From assembly GCF_001653335.1 (NCBI RefSeq), contig NZ_CP015079.1, positions 992,001-1,056,000 on the forward strand: a stretch of 64,000 bases of DNA, read 5' to 3'. Position numbers and translations under genes: made by a program. This document shows, piece after piece, positions 60,608 through 64,000 of the stretch. This stretch comes from Nocardioides dokdonensis FR1436. GTDB lineage: Bacteria; Actinomycetota; Actinomycetes; Propionibacteriales; Nocardioidaceae. Below the pieces are notes generated by a model. The model searched no databases. It saw nothing but the letters and a program-made list of their open reading frames with translations, and was not told the origin of the DNA. Positions within the stretch are counted from its first letter, which is position 1. Every line of letters begins with the position of its first letter.

Positions 60608-62227
60608 GTGACCCAGGACTCGTACGCCGCCGGACCCACCGAGCCACCGCTGCCGGACACCACCATCGGGGCGGACCTGTCCCGCACCGTGGCCGCCCAC
60701 CCCGAGCGTGAGGCGCTGGTCGAGGTGGCCACCGGGCGGCGCTGGACCTGGCGCGAGCTGGAGGACGACGTCGACCGGGTCGCCCGGGGGCTGATGGCGG
60801 CCGGCATCGGGGTCGGGGACCGGGTGGGGATCTGGGCGCCGAACTGCGCCGAGTGGACCCTCGTGCAGTACGCCGCGGCCCGCACCGGCGCCGTGCTGGT
60901 CAACGTGAACCCGGCCTACCGCAGCCACGAGCTGGCCTACGCGATCAACCAGAGCGGGCTCGCGCTGATGGTCGCGGCGACCGCCTTCAAGACCAGCGAC
61001 TACGTCGCCATGATGCGCGAGGTGGCCCCGCAGTGCCCCGACCTGCGCCGGGTGGTGCACATCGGCACCGACGCCTGGGACGCGCTCCTCGCCGGCGGCG
61101 AGGCGGTCACCGCGGAGGCGCTGCGCGAGCGCGCCGGGTCGCTGCACCCCGACGACCCGATCAACATCCAGTACACCTCGGGCACCACCGGCTACCCCAA
61201 GGGCGCCACCCTGACGCACCGCAACATCCTGGGCAACGGCTTCATGACCACCGAGCTCATCCGCCTCGGTCCGGAGGACCGGCTGTGCATCCCGGTGCCC
61301 TTCTACCACTGCTTCGGGATGGTGATGGGCAACCTGGGGTGCACCTCGCACGGCACCACGATGGTGATCCCCGCCCCCGGCTTCGACCCCGAGATCACGC
61401 TGCGCACCATCGCCGAGGAGCGCTGCACCGGCGTCTACGGGGTGCCCACGATGTTCATCGCCATGCAGGCGCACCCGACCTTCGCCGAGCACGATCTCTC
61501 GACGCTGCGGACCGGGATCATGGCCGGCTCGGTCTGCCCGGTCGAGGTGATGAAGCGGTGCGTGGAGGACATGCACATGGACGAGGTCGCGATCGCCTAC
61601 GGGATGACCGAGACCTCGCCGGTGAGCTGCCAGACCCGCGTCGACGACGACCTCGAGCGGCGTACGGCGACCATCGGCCGGGTGCACCCGCACCTGGAGA
61701 TCAAGGTCGTCGACCCAGTCACCGGCGCGACCGTCCCGCGCGGCGAGCCCGGCGAGTACTGCACCCGGGGCTACTCGGTGATGCGCGGCTACTGGGACGA
61801 CGCCGACCGCACCGCCGAGGCGATCGACGCCGACGGCTGGATGCACACCGGCGACCTCGCCGTGATGCGCGAGGACGGCTACTGCACGATCGTGGGCCGG
61901 ATCAAGGACATGGTGATCCGCGGCGGGGAGAACGTCTACCCGCGCGAGGTCGAGGAGTTCCTGCACACCCACCCGGACATCGAGGACGTGCAGGTCATCG
62001 GCGTGCCCGACGAGCGGTACGGCGAGGAGCTGTGCGCGTGGGTGCGCCTGCGCGAGGGCGCGCAGCCGCTGGACACCGCCGCGGTGCGGGCCTTCTGCGA
62101 GGGCCGCCTGGCCCACTTCAAGATCCCCCGCTACGTGCTGGTCGTCGAGGAGTTCCCGATGACCGTGACCGGCAAGATCCGCAAGGTCGAGATGCGCGAG
62201 GAGACCACCCGCCTGCTCGAGCTGTAG
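60608..62227 (+). CDS. AMP-dependent acyl-CoA ligase (FadD-like)
   Basis: 539 residues starting at a GTG. Adenylate-forming enzyme signatures: [21 protein letters not shown] (P-loop), [70 protein letters not shown] and the C-terminal lysine in [19 protein letters not shown]. It activates fatty or other carboxylic acids as acyl-AMP and then acyl-CoA. The open frame upstream to 60506 runs through the dispersed repeat and is not used. Close to 3-methylmercaptopropionyl/medium-chain-type ligases in general layout; substrate unproven. Confidence 0.93.
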   Translation: MTQDSYAAGPTEPPLPDTTIGADLSRTVAAHPEREALVEVATGRRWTWRELEDDVDRVARGLMAAGIGVGDRVGIWAPNCAEWTLVQYAAARTGAVLVNVNPAYRSHELAYAINQSGLALMVAATAFKTSDYVAMMREVAPQCPDLRRVVHIGTDAWDALLAGGEAVTAEALRERAGSLHPDDPINIQYTSGTTGYPKGATLTHRNILGNGFMTTELIRLGPEDRLCIPVPFYHCFGMVMGNLGCTSHGTTMVIPAPGFDPEITLRTIAEERCTGVYGVPTMFIAMQAHPTFAEHDLSTLRTGIMAGSVCPVEVMKRCVEDMHMDEVAIAYGMTETSPVSCQTRVDDDLERRTATIGRVHPHLEIKVVDPVTGATVPRGEPGEYCTRGYSVMRGYWDDADRTAEAIDADGWMHTGDLAVMREDGYCTIVGRIKDMVIRGGENVYPREVEEFLHTHPDIEDVQVIGVPDERYGEELCAWVRLREGAQPLDTAAVRAFCEGRLAHFKIPRYVLVVEEFPMTVTGKIRKVEMREETTRLLEL

Positions 62228-62306
62228 CCTGGGCGGTGCAGAGGGTTCAACGCGCGCTTGGAGGTGGGTTCGGCGCGTCTGCTCGACGCGCTCGAAAGGC
62301 ACGACC

Positions 62307-63548
62307 GTGAGTCCGCTCGCTTCCTACCGCCAGCTCATCAACATCGCCGGCCCCCTCTACGTGCTGGTCGCCTTCCTCGGCCGGCTGCCCCTGGCCATGA
62401 GCCAGCTCGGCACCCTCCTGCTCGTCTCCACCGCCTCCGGCAGCTACGGCCTCGGCGGCCTGTCGGCCGGTGCGCTGGCGGTCGCCAACGCGGTCGGCGC
62501 CCCGCTCGCCGGTTCCCTGGCCGACCGGATCGGCCAGCGCCCCGTCGTGCTCGTGCAGTCGCTGCTCGGCGCCACCGGCCTGATCGCCCTGGTGGGCGTC
62601 GTCGACGCCGGGGTCAGCGACCTGACCGTGGTCGCCGTGGCCGCCCTCACCGGTCTCGCCACGCCCCAGGTCGGCCCGCTGGCCCGGGTGCGCTGGCGTC
62701 CGCTGACCGAGGGCCGGCCGCACCAGCGCCGCCTGGTCGACGCCGCCTTCTCCTACGAGGGCGCCGCCGACGAGGCGTCCTTCGCGCTCGGCCCGGCGCT
62801 GATCGGCCTGGCCGCCGTGCTCGTCTCGCCCAGCGGCGGCCTGATCGCCGCCGCCGTGCTCCTCGCCGTCTTCGGCAGCGCCTTCGCGCTCGACGGGTCG
62901 GCGGCCCTGGTCGCCCGGCACGACTCGACCAGCCCCGGTCACGGGCCGCTGGTCACCCGGGTCTTCGTGGTCCTCGCCGCGGCGCAGCTGTTCGTGGGCG
63001 TGCTCTTCGGCGCCACCCAGACCGGCGCCACGGTGCTCGCGACCGAGGCCGGCACCCCGGGTGTCGCGGGCCTGGTGCACGCCACGCTCGGCGTCGGCAG
63101 CGCGGTGGCCGGCATCGCGACGGCGTACCTGCCGGCGCGGATCGGCCACGAGCGGCGTGCCCTCGTCGCGGCGTTCGCGCTGGTGGCGCTGTCGTGGCCG
63201 CTGCTGCTCGTCGACAGCCTGCTGGGCGCGACCCTGGTCGTGCTGTTCCTGGGCTGCGCGGTGGCGCCGTACATGATCGCGGTCTTCTCGCTCGCCGAGC
63301 GGGTCGTGCCGCTGCCCCGCGTGGGCGCCGCGATGACGACCCTGGCCAGTGCCACCGGCATCGGCTACGCGCTCGGCTCCTCGGTCGCCGGCCGGCTGGC
63401 CGACGACCACGGCTCGACCGCGGCCTTCTCGGTGACCGTGACGACCACGGTGCTGGCGGCCGTGCTGATGCTCACCCAGCAGCGACGCCTGCACGCCGCG
63501 GTCCAGGCCGCGCACCCGATGGACCCGGTCACCCTCCCTCGGGTCTGA
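62307..63548 (+). CDS. MFS transporter
   Basis: 413 residues starting at a GTG with GAAAGG upstream; about 12 hydrophobic helices from LINIAGPLYVLVAFLGRLPLAMSQLGTLLLV to TAAFSVTVTTTVLAAVLML. The loop SLADRIGQRPVVLVQSLLGATGL is the motif A region between helices 2 and 3. A hydrophilic loop (LARVRWRPLTEGRPHQRRLVDAAFSYEGAADE) follows helix 4, as in some sugar or drug exporters. Stands alone; substrate unknown. It converges on the desaturase gene with 21 bp between stops. Confidence 0.85.
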   Translation: MSPLASYRQLINIAGPLYVLVAFLGRLPLAMSQLGTLLLVSTASGSYGLGGLSAGALAVANAVGAPLAGSLADRIGQRPVVLVQSLLGATGLIALVGVVDAGVSDLTVVAVAALTGLATPQVGPLARVRWRPLTEGRPHQRRLVDAAFSYEGAADEASFALGPALIGLAAVLVSPSGGLIAAAVLLAVFGSAFALDGSAALVARHDSTSPGHGPLVTRVFVVLAAAQLFVGVLFGATQTGATVLATEAGTPGVAGLVHATLGVGSAVAGIATAYLPARIGHERRALVAAFALVALSWPLLLVDSLLGATLVVLFLGCAVAPYMIAVFSLAERVVPLPRVGAAMTTLASATGIGYALGSSVAGRLADDHGSTAAFSVTVTTTVLAAVLMLTQQRRLHAAVQAAHPMDPVTLPRV

Positions 63549-63569
63549 GGGTGGTGACCGGGCCGGTGC

Positions 63570-64000
63570 TCAGGCCGCGGTGGTGAGGCGGCGCGCCTGC
63601 TGCTGCAGCCGGGCCTGGGCCGCGCGACGGACCTTGGGGCCCTTGGTGGACATCGCGTAGAGCGTCTTGAGCTGGCTGGGCAGGTTCTTCACGGTCGTGG
63701 TGGCCATGAAGTCGTTCGGCAGCGAGAGGCGCACGACCTTGTGCCAGGCCGAGTAGACCTGCGCCGGCAGCGACGCCTCGTGGTAGTTCAGGTCGTACTT
63801 GGCGAAGAGCGCCTTCACCTGCGGGGCGATCTCGGCGTACCGGTTCGACGGCAGGTCGGGGAACAGGTGGTGCTCGATCTGGTGCGAGAGGTTGCCGGTC
63901 ATCAGGTGCATCGCCTTGGAGCCGGAGATGTTGGCCGAGCCGAGCATCTGGCGCAGGTACCACTCGCCGCGGGTCTCCTTCTCCGGGATCGCCTTCTTCT
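63570..64000 (-). CDS. Fatty acid desaturase (C-terminal part)
   Basis: Only the last 143 codons or so are in the window; the start is beyond the right edge. The third histidine box appears as LMTGNLSHQIEHHLFPDLPSNRYAEIAPQVKALFAKYDLNYHEASL, and the preceding KKAIPEKETRGEWYLRQMLGSANISGSKAMHL is typical of membrane acyl-lipid or acyl-CoA desaturases. A di-iron enzyme that introduces double bonds into fatty acyl chains. The C-terminal tail is Arg/Gln/Ala-rich. Confidence 0.9.
   Translation of the reverse strand, partial: KKAIPEKETRGEWYLRQMLGSANISGSKAMHLMTGNLSHQIEHHLFPDLPSNRYAEIAPQVKALFAKYDLNYHEASLPAQVYSAWHKVVRLSLPNDFMATTTVKNLPSQLKTLYAMSTKGPKVRRAAQARLQQQARRLTTAA

Overview
The window is a high-GC actinobacterial chromosome segment, most like Nocardioides or a close relative (Nocardioidaceae). 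The evidence is the near-saturated G/C at third codon positions, frequent GTG starts, GTGA and ATGA stop/start overlaps between co-directional genes, mycobacterial-type orthologues (EtfD, FadE5, dUMP-forming Dcd, a mycothiol-dependent isomerase-fold protein), a DUF222/HNH gene and a KstR-like operator. Everything here was read by eye; no database was searched.

Layout. 0-7 kb: the end of a histidine-degradation locus (partial hutF plus an M20-family amidase), a nitroreductase, an M20 peptidase/MFS pair, two small membrane proteins and a DUF1992 protein. 7.1-16.6 kb: a 22-bp-period repeat array, two HpcH/CitE-type CoA-ester lyases, a YjbR protein, dtd, a patatin-like lipase, a secreted protein, an MFS transporter, and an IclR regulator with an EamA transporter. 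16.7-32 kb: a large secreted metal-dependent hydrolase-like protein, etfD with a long repetitive tail, an AbiEi/DUF559-like protein, a DksA-like zinc finger, dcd, an SGNH hydrolase, tRNA-Gly(CCC), DUF5994 and DUF2461 genes, an NTF2-like protein behind a KstR-type operator, a sulfotransferase-like protein, an Rrf2 regulator and fadE5. etfD and fadE5 carry the same kind of palindromic operator, which suggests that the beta-oxidation dehydrogenase and the ETF oxidoreductase are co-regulated. 32.5-35.9 kb: an overlapping ABC transporter plus DesK/DesR-like two-component operon.

35.9-43.6 kb is an accessory island with visibly lower GC and mixed codon use. It holds a large zinc-ribbon/PD-(D/E)xK nuclease-like protein, a second PD-(D/E)xK protein, a GNAT acetyltransferase, a lipoprotein flanked by direct repeats, a tyrosine recombinase broken by several lesions, a small hypothetical gene and an aminoglycoside-phosphotransferase-like kinase. 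This is the part most likely to hold an undescribed system (possibly defence), although no function can be assigned from sequence alone.

43.6-64 kb returns to host character: an HNH gene, a membrane Ser/Thr kinase, a LysE exporter, a MOSC protein, a thioredoxin/NHL protein, a GAF/SpoIIE phosphatase, an MDMPI protein, an SDR, a beta-propeller-like membrane protein, an enoyl-CoA hydratase, pgm, peptidase E, an IS110-family element, an acyl-CoA ligase, an MFS transporter and a partial fatty acid desaturase. Several intergenic regions carry striking palindromic or tandem repeats (0.6, 7.1-7.3, 10.3, 23.0, 54.2 and 60.4 kb), one of them inside the hutF reading frame.
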